Source: Symbiodinium kawagutii
Taxonomy: Eukaryota; Sar; Dinophyceae; Suessiales; Symbiodiniaceae
Assembly (NCBI GenBank): GCA_009767595.1
Contig: VSDK01012950.1
Coordinates: 368,826 to 432,825, forward strand
Direction: 5' to 3'
Length of the DNA stretch: 64,000 bases
Shown here: positions 1 to 10,679 of the stretch, in pieces
Position numbering within the stretch: position 1 is the stretch's first letter
Layout of the letters: each line of letters starts with the position of its first letter
The notes under the pieces: generated by a model
Databases searched by the model: none
The model's input: the letters and a program-made list of their open reading frames with translations, nothing else
Told to the model about the DNA's origin: nothing
Made by a program: the position numbers and the translations under genes

Positions 1-50
1 CAGGTGCTGACAGACCTTGGCATGTCAAGCGATCTACTCATCCTGGTAGA

Positions 51-159
51 TAGGGGTGTTTCTCAAAATAGGGGTACCCCCAAATCATCTAGTTATTAAA
101 CCATTTATAGAAGTAAACCAACCATTTTTGGGGTTCCCTATTTTAAGAAACCACCATAT
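51..159 (+). mobile_element. Family B MITE
   Basis: Ends GTGTTTCTCAAAATAGGGG and CCCTATTTTAAGAAACCACC are inverted copies; interior CCAAATCATC and TATAGAAGTAAACCAACC. Confidence 0.78.
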
Positions 160-229
160 ACTAATCGGCTTACTTTCGTAGTCATGATTGGCTTCGAAGC
201 TTCAACCCATGTTGACGCAGTATCTAAAT

Positions 230-347
230 ATGGCTATGGGTCAATATTACCCAACCAATAATGCTGGTAAATAACCAACAGACTATAGGGAAAACAATGG
301 TGAATGATAGGGGAAGCAGGGGTACAGGGTTTTGACCCACAGCCATA
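230..347 (-). mobile_element. Family A MITE
   Basis: Begins TGGCTATGGGTCAA and ends TTGACCCACAGCCA, terminal inverted repeats of about 14 bp. The interior (GGGGAAGCAGGGGTACAGGG) is the reverse complement of most other copies. Confidence 0.75.
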
Positions 348-904
348 TAGGGTACTGTACTTGTCATCCAACAACAAATATATTGATCATAGCTACGTCC
401 AGCATCTGTGGCAGGTTGCATGTCTTGAAATGATTAACACCCCAAGCTCCAGAAAGAGAAACTTGTTGAGGGAGTCTAGGCATAGCTTTGGGGCAACTTG
501 GGGGTGTGGGTGCTGCTTTATCTTTTTGTGGGGGCAAGGGATGCTAGAACCCCATGCAGAGATCATGGACCTCATTGAAATGGCTCTTCGCCACATCAGC
601 AAGCAGGGTATGAAATCGCCCAACGTGGGCGTCACTTGCGCGCAGCGCGTGTCATCCAAAGCTGGGACAATGAAATCGCCCAAAGTGTGCCAAAACAATT
701 TCATCATTGCGTAGATTCTGTCATTCCCCCAATGTCCCCTTCTGGTCAATCATCCAACCAACTGGTTTACAGGAAACTGCCAGCAAACTTTCAGGAAACT
801 GCCAGGAAAGCCTCTTCATCACCCCTCTTCCTGCTGTCCTGGAGGGTCCCCATCCATGAGTGATTGATCCCTGGCATCTTCCTGGAGGGTCACAGGATCC
901 CTAC

Positions 905-1021
905 CGCGGTCCCATCCCAGCACCTCAGCAAGGAAGAATTCTCTCCAGGACTTCCACAGGCGATCCTGCGCCTGGAACAGGTTCCACCCTTGGCTCCCTC
1001 GAAACAGGTCATCGGTAGATG
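905..1021 (-). CDS. Candidate internal exon, unknown product
   Basis: A 117-nt open GC-rich island. It reads NLFQAQDRLWKSWREFF, a likely amphipathic helix rich in aromatic and charged residues, then LAEVLGWDR. The acceptor is CCAAG/C and the donor is CGCG/GTAGGG. The plus strand is also open but looks less protein-like. No family recognised. Confidence 0.5.
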
Positions 1022-1189
1022 CTTGGAGTCATGGTACTCCAAGGATGAAAAATCAATGGTTAATCGAGGGTGATGATATTATATGTAATGATGGCATTCA
1101 TAAATAGCATTCACGACTGTTAGTAATGATGTGAGCAATGGTTAACAATGGGGTATCCCACACGGTGACCCGTGTGACCCGTTGTACAG

Positions 1190-1330
1190 GCCGGTGTCAC
1201 TCAGCCAGGACAAGCCAGCTGTGCCTCTACTCCAAGCATGCTGAAGGGATACTTTCCAGCGGACGGTACACCAAGAGCACCTGGGAATGCGATGAGTTGC
1301 TGAGCGCTGCTTCAGTGGATGGATTTGGGA
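1190..1330. CDS. Possible exon island, strand unresolved
   Basis: GC-rich stretch open in several frames. On plus, a TTGTACAG/G acceptor precedes a frame reading LCLYSKHAEGILSSGRY. On minus, a frame reads GKYPFSMLGVEAQLACPG before a stop. I cannot decide between them. Confidence 0.2.
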
Positions 1331-1611
1331 AAACACCAAGGGGGTGATGATCAATGTTGATCAATTGGTGGTTGATGAATGGCTAATTGGTAGTTTAGGA
1401 GAGGTTACTTAACATTCAATGAGTGGCTAAGTGGGGTTAACCAAGTGGTTAATGATATGGGTTAAGTTTAGGAGTGGTTACTTAACCTTCATTATGCTTT
1501 TAAACATATCGTCAGATAATGCCGGTTGAGCATGCTTGAGAACGGGAACGGTTGATGATCAGGTTGCCAAGCTGGTACTAGGGAATGATAAGCAACAGTA
1601 ATAGGTCCAAA

Positions 1612-1707
1612 TGGCTATGGGTCAAGGCCTTAACCAACCAATTTCATTGGGGAACCAATGGATAATGATGGGGGAACCAGGGGGACTAAGGGTTTTGACC
1701 CACACCA
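1612..1707 (-). mobile_element. Family A MITE, shorter copy
   Basis: Starts TGGCTATGGGTCAAGG and ends TTTTGACCCACACCA; interior with GGGGGAACCAGGGGGACTAA, in reverse orientation. Confidence 0.7.
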
Positions 1708-1979
1708 ATTGTGTGGCTCTGCAATGGGTGGAATATGAAATCACGAGCAGCGGTAGCCACCAAGAACTTGGGATAGCCATTGATGGACACCGGCAACTGA
1801 GATTGTCGAGACCTGGCAGCTTTTCATTGGAATCTACACTCATAAAACAAATCTGCGGGTGCACCATCAACACCACGTTTTCAGTCATGATGGTGGATGA
1901 TGCTCTTGGATAATTGTGTGGTTGATGTTGGATGATGACAGCTAAGGTTGATGCTGGTGCTTCATGACATGGCTTCGAT

Positions 1980-2102
1980 TCATCCTGAACAAAGCAGTTG
2001 CGCGACGCGTCGACGCGAAGCGACCTGAGCCTCCGAACCATCGCTGGCCCTCAAATAGGAGCCCGTCTCATCACACGCAGCACAGCGGTAGGTCAGCAGG
2101 GC
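1980..2102 (-). CDS. Candidate terminal exon with CxxC motif
   Basis: After an acceptor CCCTAG/G the frame runs 40 codons to a TGA. It reads LTYRCAACDETGSYLRAS and ends in an Arg-rich segment (VASRRRVAQLLCSG). The CxxC pair suggests half of a zinc-binding knuckle, inferred only. Similar Cys pairs occur in the islands at 8483, 10547 and 18111. Confidence 0.45.
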   Translation of the reverse strand, partial: ALLTYRCAACDETGSYLRASDGSEAQVASRRRVAQLLCSG

Positions 2103-2548
2103 CTAGGGCCCCATGGTGATCCCAGATGCTGAGCATCGAAACCATGCCCTTGTTGGGGAAAAGTCAAGCCGCCAACGTTACACCATGGTTAGTAAGCATG
2201 GTGAACAACCATGATTAATGATGCTCAATATTCATGGACAATGTATGCATATTAGGACATGAGTTATGAACATAATATATGAACATGAGTTATGAATGAA
2301 CGACCCATGGACGATAACTCATGGCTAATATTGGTCAATAATGGTCAATGGTTCAGAATAGGACCAACAAAAACAGCTCGTGGATATACCATAGCTGTTT
2401 GGCGAGCTGGGTCATCACCAACCAGCCAATAGCTAGAGGTAGTAGTGGACCCATCCCAATAGTTGGACGAGGAACTGGCCATTCTTTGGATACACCCAGG
2501 GGCCCCCGGGGGACCCACAGCTATTTATTTTGCCACCACTGGACTTAC

Positions 2549-2587
2549 TTCTCAGCCGTATTGGCGCAGAGTTTCCACGCAGGGCTC
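2549..2587 (-). CDS. Possible short exon
   Basis: A 39-nt island with acceptor GAGAAG/G and a strong donor GTAAGT on minus, reading SPAWKLCANTAE. The plus strand is open over 2440-2610 and also reads plausibly (LFCHHWTYFSAVLAQSFHAG), so the strand is uncertain. A family A MITE lies 40 bp to the right. Confidence 0.28.
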
Positions 2588-2628
2588 CTTCTCAAGAAGG
2601 ATGATGCCACAAATGCACTGGTTGACAA

Positions 2629-2747
2629 TATGGCTATGGGTCAATATTAACTAACCAATAATGGGGGTTAATAACCAACAATAACCAGGAAACCAATGGT
2701 TACTGATAGGGGAACCAGGGGTACAGGGTTTTGACCCATAGCCATAT
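2629..2747 (-). mobile_element. Family A MITE
   Basis: ATATGGCTATGGGTCAATAT at the left and TTTTGACCCATAGCCATAT at the right; reverse orientation. 40 bp from the exon island at 2549. Confidence 0.78.
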
Positions 2748-3394
2748 TTGCAAACTTGAATGAAGGGATCCTTGCTCAGCATTGTAGTGACTAGTAGTTG
2801 GGCTGTTTTAGCTATCCTGGAATAATCTGACTACTGGCTTAAAGTGACATGGTCAAATGCCATGCAATGATCGTCACGGAAGTGGCAAAGGGTAGGGGTC
2901 TGATCGGTTTGGGAAAGGGACTTTTGATCGTTGTTCATATAATCATTGATAGCAGTAACCTCGTTATCATTTCAAGTACCGTCAAGTGGCCAAGAACCTG
3001 CACTTTTGTTTGTCTGCGAAAGTATACCCAAAGATGAGAATCGCGGAATCAAATAGTAATGCATAAGTTGGTAAAACCGCTAATTAATTACGTTTGCATA
3101 GCTATTCGACTACCATCAACAGGCAAACAAAGTCCAAAAAGAAACACACTATTGGGCTTACCGGGTACATAGAATATGGCTCAGGGAAAATAAGTTTGCT
3201 CACCAATAAACGATCCGATCATGCAGGGTGCACACCTGCGATTTCCGAATGTCATCGTGCCCCCGCCATGATCACTTGCATCCCTATCCTTGTCCATCGG
3301 CGTGCATGGTGACCCCATGGTGACTCCCGTAGCCATAGCCAACCACCGTGACCGAAGTGTTGAACCCTGGGAGTCGCAGCAGGGGCGCCTTGAT

Positions 3395-3478
3395 CCATTG
3401 AAAAAGGACCACTTATAGCCGATTTCCCAGGGTTTCCCTAAGGGAAGAGTGATTTTCCATTGCCAGGTTACCAAAGGC
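3395..3478 (-). mobile_element. Partial family D MITE
   Basis: TTCCCAGGGTTTCCC and right end TTTTCCATTGCCAGGTTACC match family D; left end not recognisable. Confidence 0.45.
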
Positions 3479-3838
3479 TAGCTTCATGGGGAGCTTAGAG
3501 CTGCATGGTTGGCTCAACCTGCTGTCAACCAATGAACCCCAAGCATGAAAACACAAAAAGGGTTGCTGAGACCGATACCTGAAATGTCTGTCTGACAATC
3601 TTGGTTGAAAACTTGGCTAGTTGATGGTTTTTTGATTTCATAAAGTGCTCCTCAGACCACATACCTGCATCGTCGTCTATCTATCAAATGCATATATCAA
3701 ATCATATTGTGTAAAGGATGATACAATGATACCATGCAAATCGAGGAAAAACAATAGAGCCTCAACAATCCCGGACATCCTGGAGGACCTAAAAGAATAG
3801 CTCAGGCTTTTTGTTTTCGGGCACTCACAATTGCTTCT

Positions 3839-5179
3839 CTACAGCTCATCGACTTGCGAATTGTCACCACCAAAAAGTGGATCACCCCATGTAATAATTG
3901 ACCCGTCTGCCAGGATTGCAGCAAAGGCACGGCCTGAGGATTGAATTTGCTGCACATTCCGGAGCTGATCTTGGACTTGAGAGCTGTCGCCACCATGATC
4001 TGGATCGCCCCAGGTAACGACTGACCCGTCTGCAAGGATGGCAGCAAATGCAGAGTTTGTGGCCTGAATCTGCTGCACACTCCGGAGCTGATCCTGGACT
4101 TGAGAGCTGTCACCCCCAAAACCTGGACTTCCCCAAGTCACAACTGATCCGTCTGCAAGGATGGCAGCAAATGCAGTACGAGTGCCCTGAATCTGCTGCA
4201 CACCCCGGAGCTGATCTTGGACTTCAGAGCTGTCACCACCATGATCCCAACTGCCCCATGTAACGACTGATCCATCTGCAAGGATGGCAGCAAAAGCACT
4301 GCCAGTGGCTCGAATCTGCTGCACTCCCTGCAGCTGACTTGCGACTCGAGAGCTGTCACCACCAAAATTTGGCCCCAGTCGATTGCCCCAAGTTCTAACT
4401 GTTCCGTCTGTGAGAACGGCAGCAAATGCTAGGGCGGTTGCCTCAATCTGCTTCACACCCTTGCTCGGATCGTTGAGTATAAACGGGCGACCATTAAGAT
4501 GAATACGTGCTGGATTACTCCATCTAACAACCGATCCGTCTGCAAGAATGGCAGCAAATTGGGCGGACGCCCCCCGAATCTGCTTCACATTCTGGAGCAA
4601 TTCTTGGGCTTGAGAGCTGTCACCACCAAACTCCGGACTGCCCCACGTCACAACCGACCCATCTGCACGGACGGCAGCAAAGGCACCGTCTGTGGCCTGA
4701 ATCTGCTGCACACTCTGCAGCTGATCTTGGACTTTGGAGCCGTTACCACCGTCATCTGGAGACCCCCATGTCACAACTGACCCATCTGCACAAATAGCGG
4801 CAAATGCACCCCTGGTGGCCTGAATCTGCTGCACACTCTTGAGAAGATGCTGCACTTCAGAGCTGTCGCCCCCACACTGGGCATTGCCCCATGATACGAT
4901 GCCGTCCTCTCCATGGCACCACACTGCAAAGGCAGAACTTGTTGCTGCCACCTTGGATTCCATGGAAACTGCGGTGACGTGATCTCGATCTTGAAGTCCT
5001 GCAGCCTGCAGCGTCTCTTCAGGATCAGTCAAGACATGTCCGTTTGCACTGACAAGCTTCAGGAACCTTTGTCTGAAAGCCTTCTGGGCCTGACTCTTCA
5101 GGGTCGATGTTGTAGCGGACTCAGGAAGTGTAAAGATTTCACTCCGACCGCTGGGCAAAGCGATATGGATTTCAAGCAT
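3839..5179 (-). CDS. Ubiquitin-like + RCC1-repeat protein (RCC1-like A), 446 aa
   Basis: Single open frame without introns. Residues 1-75 form a ubiquitin-like domain (start MLEIHIALPSGRSEIFTLPE, then LKLVSANGHVLTDPEETLQAAGLQDRDHV). From about residue 85 come nine RCC1-type blades of about 41 residues with the signature AFAAILADGSVVTWG, GGDSSQVQDQL and VQQIQAT. Blade 4 is irregular, with an extra segment near ARIHLNGRPFILNDP and WS in place of WG. There is no HECT or other catalytic domain, so similarity to HERC ligases would rest only on the propeller repeats. A protein-interaction role is inferred from the fold; substrate and location are unknown. The stop falls after the GGD.SQV linker, the point where paralogue C also ends. 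The start is the first ATG, directly at the ubiquitin-like strand. A 19-nt stretch at 5207-5225 matches the complement of the spliced leader at about 12 positions, which is too weak to call. Confidence 0.85.
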   Translation of the reverse strand: MLEIHIALPSGRSEIFTLPESATTSTLKSQAQKAFRQRFLKLVSANGHVLTDPEETLQAAGLQDRDHVTAVSMESKVAATSSAFAVWCHGEDGIVSWGNAQCGGDSSEVQHLLKSVQQIQATRGAFAAICADGSVVTWGSPDDGGNGSKVQDQLQSVQQIQATDGAFAAVRADGSVVTWGSPEFGGDSSQAQELLQNVKQIRGASAQFAAILADGSVVRWSNPARIHLNGRPFILNDPSKGVKQIEATALAFAAVLTDGTVRTWGNRLGPNFGGDSSRVASQLQGVQQIRATGSAFAAILADGSVVTWGSWDHGGDSSEVQDQLRGVQQIQGTRTAFAAILADGSVVTWGSPGFGGDSSQVQDQLRSVQQIQATNSAFAAILADGSVVTWGDPDHGGDSSQVQDQLRNVQQIQSSGRAFAAILADGSIITWGDPLFGGDNSQVDEL

Positions 5180-5937
5180 GGGAATGTGCAGTTGATTTCA
5201 GCTGTGCTTAAGGGCAACTAGTTACATCATTGTCAAGGGAATTGACGACAAGTTTGTGCCGGATTTTCTTTACGTTGCCCTCAGTATGATTTCACATTGA
5301 TTACCAACTTGAAGGTCCGCTCGTGTTTGCTGTGAAGCTCATTCCACCCCAATTTTATGATTGTTACAACATGCTTAATTGATTATATGATCCAACCATT
5401 ATTACAACGGAAGCAAGCATGGATCAATGCTGGTCAACTAGGATTAAAGGTTGATCACTGAAGGATCTTCTCTTACCACGCAAAATGGCCGGCAGTTGCC
5501 TCTCCATGTTGAGCCATACGCAAAAGGATTTGTTTGTTGGTTGGTAAATTAATGACAACAAATAAGGAATCTTTGCTGGTGAATTTGCTGGTAATTTGTA
5601 TATTCTTACCCATATTCCTCTGTTTGACACCTCAGAATTAACCATGAATAAGCAACAGTGACAACTCTTTGCTTGGCTAATGAACTTATTCAGAGTTTGT
5701 CATCAAGGAAGAACAATCATGGACCCGGGTCGTGCTATCATAAAATGAAATTAGCAACAATCAAACGAATCACAATGCCACAAATAAGAAAACAACCAGT
5801 GACACTCCTCAAATTCACAGATGTACCACACGCAGGTTTTTAGGAAACCCATGTCACCAAGGACCCGTGCGCTTAACATCCCACAATTGGCCATTGCTGC
5901 TGCTGTGGACCTTTTCTGGCATTAGTTGGTGTACACT

Positions 5938-6180
5938 ACATAATCTACATATTTATATTTATATATGGATATATATATATATAAATATAAAAATAAATAT
6001 CTATCTAGCTGAATCAAGATATACAAATCTATCAATCTATAAAAATATATAAAGGTAGATATTAGATGTAGATAAGTACACATTATATATCTATAAGTAC
6101 ATATCATACAGAAAATATGATCCACATATCTCTAAAAACACATATCTAAATATATATGTATACATAAATATGCATATATT
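5938..6180. repeat. AT-rich microsatellite tract
   Basis: TATATA/AAATA runs with ATCTATC units; no gene. Confidence 0.9.
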
Positions 6181-6420
6181 CATCCTGAGGTCACTAGTTT
6201 GGGTATGGCTCAAACTGTTCTCAAACCCAAAATTGAATGTCTGCAACTTGTTGCCCAAATATCGTCATGGTTACCTCAAATATCACTCTTGCTTATCATC
6301 CCCTACCTTGTCGAAGCCCGGCCGGGTACTTTCTTAAGGGGGGTCTACAACATGGGCCTTGAGCATGAACCAACCGCGAACTACCCATGATCAAGCCATG
6401 GAGAAAATTTCTCAGCCACC

Positions 6421-6551
6421 ATATGGCTGTGGGTCAGTTCACCCTTAGTCCCCCTGGTTCCCCTATCATTACCCAGCTCATTTTCCCTATAGTTTTGTTG
6501 GTTATTATAAGCCATTATTGTTGGTTAACTGCTTGACCCAGCTCGCCATAT
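6421..6551 (+). mobile_element. Family A MITE
   Basis: Begins ATATGGCTGTGGGTCAG and ends CTCGCCATAT; the right end is mutated (TTGACCCAGCTCGCCATAT). Confidence 0.7.
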
Positions 6552-6584
6552 CACCAACTCCCCATTTCTTGAGCATTGATCAGC

Positions 6585-6679
6585 CGCACCGATTCCTTAA
6601 CTCGGCGACTGATGGCGAAGCGAACCACGTTGGGCTTCCCCGCCCGTGCGTTTTCGTGATATTTGGCGAAGGTTTCCTC
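6585..6679 (-). CDS. Candidate exon, basic, unknown product
   Basis: Acceptor TTGCCAG/G, then a frame reading AKYHENARAGKPNVVRFAI and SRRVKESVR. The left boundary is uncertain (GC or no donor near 6584). A family A MITE ends at 6551, 34 bp to the left. Confidence 0.45.
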
Positions 6680-6956
6680 CTGGCAACGCCGTGGAGTGCT
6701 TGGGGATAGGCGGATCCAGCCGGAGATCGCTGTTGGCAATGGTGGTTGGCGGCTGGTGAATCTATAGTGGTTATGCTTGGCAAAAATGATTGGTCAATGT
6801 AGTGATCTTGGTGATCTAATGGTGAATCTAATGGTGAATCTTGGTGATTGGTCAATTTAGTGGTCAGTTGTTAATTGACTGCTTGGATGGGAAAATCATT
6901 GAGAATCCAGCTTGAAGCATCTTAAATGGTTGATTTGAGCAAAGAATGGTGAAATT

Positions 6957-7068
6957 TGGCTGTGGGTCAAAACCCTGTACCCCTGGTTCCCCTAGCATTA
7001 ACCATTGATTCCCTTATTATTGTTAATTATCCCCCATTAGTTGGTTGATTAATATTGACCCATAGCCA
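6957..7068 (+). mobile_element. Family A MITE
   Basis: TGGCTGTGGGTCAAAACCCT to TTGACCCATAGCCA; a clean copy of about 112 bp. Confidence 0.8.
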
Positions 7069-7349
7069 TATGGTTGATCTTTAATGGTCAATCATCGTTA
7101 ATCCACTTGTTTTTGCTCTTGATGATTGGATTGGTGGAAAATCTGGTGAAGGAAACTCTGGTCATGACGGCTCATGTCCACGTGCTAAAATGCTGAATAT
7201 GTTTCCAACTTAGAAACCATGACAATGGTTGATGGTTTGGTTGAAAACAATGATTATGAATTATATACAATCATTATTGGTTTAATTGGTTTATGATGGT
7301 TCATAGTGCCACCAAACAACTCATGAATCATCATGAACCCCCAGCAATA

Positions 7350-7446
7350 CTGGTTGGTGGTTTCAACCCCTACAGAACTATTGGTCAACCAACCAATCAT
7401 TTGTGAATACTAAAGAAAATACAACATGTTTCAAACCACCAGCCAG
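7350..7446 (+). mobile_element. Family C MITE
   Basis: CTGGTTGGTGGTTTCAACCC to TTTCAAACCACCAGCCAG, 14-bp inverted ends. Confidence 0.75.
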
Positions 7447-7679
7447 AATAGTTTGGTTTTGATGCAATCATTAACCCCCAGTAATAGTAAACTAATGAAT
7501 CATCCTCAACCCCCAGTACTCGTTTGGCTCTGATGCAATCAGCACCCCAAAAAAGAGAGAGAACAACTCAGGTCACAAGCGCCCAATGGCTGGGGTTCAA
7601 CTCATGATGACAACATCCCCACGACAAAGTGAAGCCAAGTACAGCTTCAACCGAAAAAATGAGAAGGGATGATAAATGC

Positions 7680-7717
7680 AATGATGATCATGATGATGAT
7701 TATGATGATGATCATGG

Positions 7718-7757
<40 letters not shown>

Positions 7758-7762
7758 CATGG

Positions 7763-7802
<40 letters not shown>

Positions 7803-7910
7803 CATGGTGATGATGATGATGATGATGATGATGATGTTGATGATGATGATGGTGGTGGTGGTGGTGGTGGTGGTGATCATGACGATGATGGCTTGATGAT
7901 AATTGACACC
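7680..7910. repeat. GAT trinucleotide microsatellite
   Basis: About 230 bp of (GATGAT)n with interspersed ATCATGGT units. It generates poly-Asp, poly-Met, poly-His and poly-Ile frames, none regarded as genes. Confidence 0.95.
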
Positions 7911-7979
7911 GTTGAATGATGGTAAAGCAACGGTCAACAACAGATTGATCCAATATTGATCACCTTTAATGTAGCTAAT

Positions 7980-8015
7980 AATAATTGCAAATCAGGGCTC
8001 ATTGATCGTCAATAC

Positions 8016-8048
<33 letters not shown>

Positions 8049-8345
8049 AATCACGCTTCATAGTGCTCAAAACTGAAGACCAATGATTACTAATGATTGA
8101 CGGTCAGTGATCACACAGGGTTGTCATGATCAATCAATCTCAATAATCATACTGTGCAGGTCTATGAACAACGCACTATCATCTGAAACATGTCGGCTAA
8201 GTTACAGTTTGATAATTAATCAATGAATAATTCTAATGGTACTTGCTGCTGAAAATCGCTCATCAATCCATGGAAACCATGATTAAACATCACAAACCAG
8301 CTTACCAGCATATCAACCATCACTAGTCATCTCCATGGTTAATGG
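7980..8345. other. Gene-free stretch with GATT repeats
   Basis: Contains (GATT)n at 8012-8046 and degenerate ATTGATCA sequence; no coding signal seen. Confidence 0.7.
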
Positions 8346-8348
8346 AGA

Positions 8349-8461
8349 TGGCTGTGGGTCAAACCCCGTACCCCTGGTTCCCCATCATTGACCATTACTT
8401 TGCCTTATTATTGTTGGTTATTAACCCCCATTATTGGTTAGTTAATATTGACCCATTGCCA
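8349..8461 (+). mobile_element. Family A MITE
   Basis: TGGCTGTGGGTCAAACCCC to TTGACCCATTGCCA. Its right end is 21 bp from the Cys-pair exon at 8483. Confidence 0.78.
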
Positions 8462-8482
8462 AATGACTCATGGGACCCACGC

Positions 8483-8568
8483 CGCTGGCTTGGCTTCAGT
8501 CGTTGGTCCTTCAGGAGGGGCGCCCAAGCACCAGTCGCTAAGCGTTGGTTGCACACGGGGCATCGTAC
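8483..8568 (-). CDS. Candidate exon with CPxC motif
   Basis: Open minus-strand island reading VRCPVCNQRLATGAWAPLL and KDQRLKPSQR. A likely GC donor (GCGTGG) follows and a family A MITE begins about 20 bp into the presumed intron. The CPVC pair suggests a zinc knuckle. The acceptor is tentative (CTCGAG/G). Confidence 0.45.
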
Positions 8569-9033
8569 CTCGAGCAATGCAAAAGCGCCCGGCAGAATCA
8601 TGGGTCAGTCATGGTTGATGGCTAATGATGGCTAATAGTGTTTGATAGTGGTTATTAATGGTTAATGGTTGATGGTTGATAATCACTAATAGTGATTGAG
8701 AATGGTTTTTAATGGTTAATAATGTTGAATGATTGATGGTTAATAATGGTGAATGATTGATGGTTAATAACGGTGAATGATTGATGGTTAGTAATTGGTT
8801 GATAGTTGATAATGGTTAATTGACCCATGATTCTGCCCATTGGTGAGTTGATTCTCAAAAAAAAAGGATCATTCTCAACCTCACAATCCTGAACCATTGT
8901 TCGAAACATCGAGACTTCAACCTTTACCACAATTGTATGGATGTGGAACATCTTCATCTTCATCCTTTATCAAAAAATCTTCCAACCATGATGAAACATC
9001 ACCATGTGTGTTGCTTCAACGGTTGGTTCTCAC

Positions 9034-9144
9034 CCCGCCAAATTTGTCCGCCAAAACCAACTCCAACAGCCTGGTGAGAGCCAGGTCCTTCCGGTTGATC
9101 GTTGGTGATGACTTCGCGTAGCCAATCAGCGGCCACCCCAAGCG
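9034..9144 (-). CDS. Candidate exon, unknown product
   Basis: Acceptor GGTAG/C and donor GTGAGA bound a 111-nt open island reading LGVAADWLREVITNDQ, then a Gly-rich stretch (VGVGFGGQIWR). Confidence 0.48.
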
Positions 9145-9441
9145 CTACCGGTGGATGTTGTGGTGAGTTTTGGTCTGATTGACCATTGTTTTACCAAGAT
9201 TGTCACCGATGAACAGAATCATACCTCTCATTTCTGGTTCTTGTTCATCTTGAGCATGATTAACCATCAGTGGATGCAATCATGAATGATTAAAACATGA
9301 TTCAACCCTGACCATGAATTAGCCATCGATCCACTATCAATGAAAGGTGATCCTTATGAAGCTGATCATTCATACTGCAGTCATTATATTCATATATCTC
9401 ATTATGAACTTTATTTGATAGTAATTGATAGTGAATTGATG

Positions 9442-9560
9442 TGGCTATGGGTCAAAACCCTTAGTCCCCCTGGTTCCCCCACCATTAACCATTGTTTTCC
9501 TTGTTATTGTTGATGATTATACCCCCCATCAGTTGGTTGATTAAGTTTGACCCATAGCCA
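9442..9560 (+). mobile_element. Family A MITE
   Basis: TGGCTATGGGTCAAAACCCT to TTGACCCATAGCCA, perfect 14-bp inverted ends. 43 bp from the exon at 9604. Confidence 0.8.
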
Positions 9561-9603
9561 TGTTGATCCCTACAGCCTTTAGTTCTCAGTTGTCAATCCC
9601 TAC

Positions 9604-9699
9604 AGCTGTTGCTTGTCCACGTTGGTTGGATGACTGCAAGCTGGCGCCCTTCCACTGGCGCACCGCAGGGGCTGCATAGAGGCCGCTGTCTATGACTGC
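9604..9699 (-). CDS. Candidate exon, unknown product
   Basis: 32 codons in phase 0 between acceptor CCGGCAG/G and donor GTAGGG. It reads AVIDSGLYAAPAVRQWKG and then ASLQSSNQRG. It lies 44 bp right of a family A MITE. Confidence 0.42.
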
Positions 9700-9867
9700 C
9701 TGCCGGCCATGGTGAGATGAGTCATGATGCTTATCTGACCGTTGCTTCAACCCCTATGAATCTATGAAACAGAAGGGGTTGAACCACCAGTATGAAAAAC
9801 GGTTGATAAAAAGGCAATATTATAGGGTTGATCATCATGATCATCATGATTCATGATGGTTGTCAGC

Positions 9868-9971
9868 CTGGTTGGTGGTTGAACCACCAGTATGAAAAAT
9901 ATGTTTATCAACCAATCACTTCCTAATAATGATTAGGGAACATAAAACATGTGATTCAGCCCACCAACCAG
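9868..9971 (+). mobile_element. Family C MITE
   Basis: CTGGTTGGTGGTTGAACCAC to GTGATTCAGCCCACCAACCA. Confidence 0.72.
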
Positions 9972-10546
9972 TTATTGATAGTTTATTCACGGGTCTGCTA
10001 CGCTGGTGCTGCGCTTTGATCCCGACACGTTACACAACGATTTTCAGTTCAACTATGCAGAGTAATTATTTCATGTTAAGAACTGAGAATAGTTGACATA
10101 AATTGTTTGTGATTCATCACTGAGTAATGGCATCATGTTCAGAAACCTCCCATCTTCAATGATAAATCACAAGCTATTCATGTCCAAACCAGTGTTAGAT
10201 CTTCCAAAATTCGAGTAAGCTGCATGATGATTCCCCGCTCGTCAAATAAATTGATGATTGCAAGCTGCCACTCTCGCAGCTCTTCTAACTAATGGGATTG
10301 GTAGGGCGGCATCAAATGATCGAATCATTTGCGTGGTGCCTTACCACTTTCATCTTACCACTGTAGCATATGGTCTACCAGCGAAAGTCACTAGTTCACG
10401 CAAGTAATCGCAAAAAAGATCCATGGGACCTGTATGGAACCCTACCAGCTCAAACTCCGAAGAGTCAGAAATCATCTTATTTGGAAGCCAATGAAATCTC
10501 TAGAATCCCAGGGAGTTCTCCATCAAGGAGCTGGGAATCACGTGAC

Positions 10547-10615
10547 CGATCCCAGATCGATCAGGTCCGGGACCCGCGCCTCCGCGTGCTGCCGAAGACA
10601 ATCCGAGCAAAAGGC
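10547..10615 (-). CDS. Candidate exon with CxxC motif
   Basis: Exactly 23 codons in phase 0 between acceptor GACAG/G and donor GTCACG, reading AFCSDCLRQHAEARVPDLI. The opposite strand is open too but low in coding character. It belongs to the set of Cys-pair islands on this strand. Confidence 0.45.
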
Positions 10616-10679
10616 CTGTCTTCGGATGGACAGCGGTGCCGTTTTTAGCAGGGCATGGCAGGGCATGGTACAGTAAAAA

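Noticed and set aside
3327-3336. CCGTAGCCAT, the first 10 nt of the spliced leader, on plus
   Set aside because: The match stops after 10 nt, is followed by unrelated sequence, and is not upstream of any gene on that strand; about a 1 in 8 chance in a window this size.
3802-4425. Secondary frames with SRISSGVCSRFRPQTLHLLP
   Set aside because: Shadows of the RCC1 repeat in another frame; the same happens at 21620-22651 and 61127-61516.
5207-5225. Possible spliced-leader relic upstream of RCC1-like A
   Set aside because: Only about 12 of 19 positions match, with no long identical core.
7597-7953. His/Asp/Ile/Met-rich frames
   Set aside because: Same cause: a GAT microsatellite of about 230 bp.
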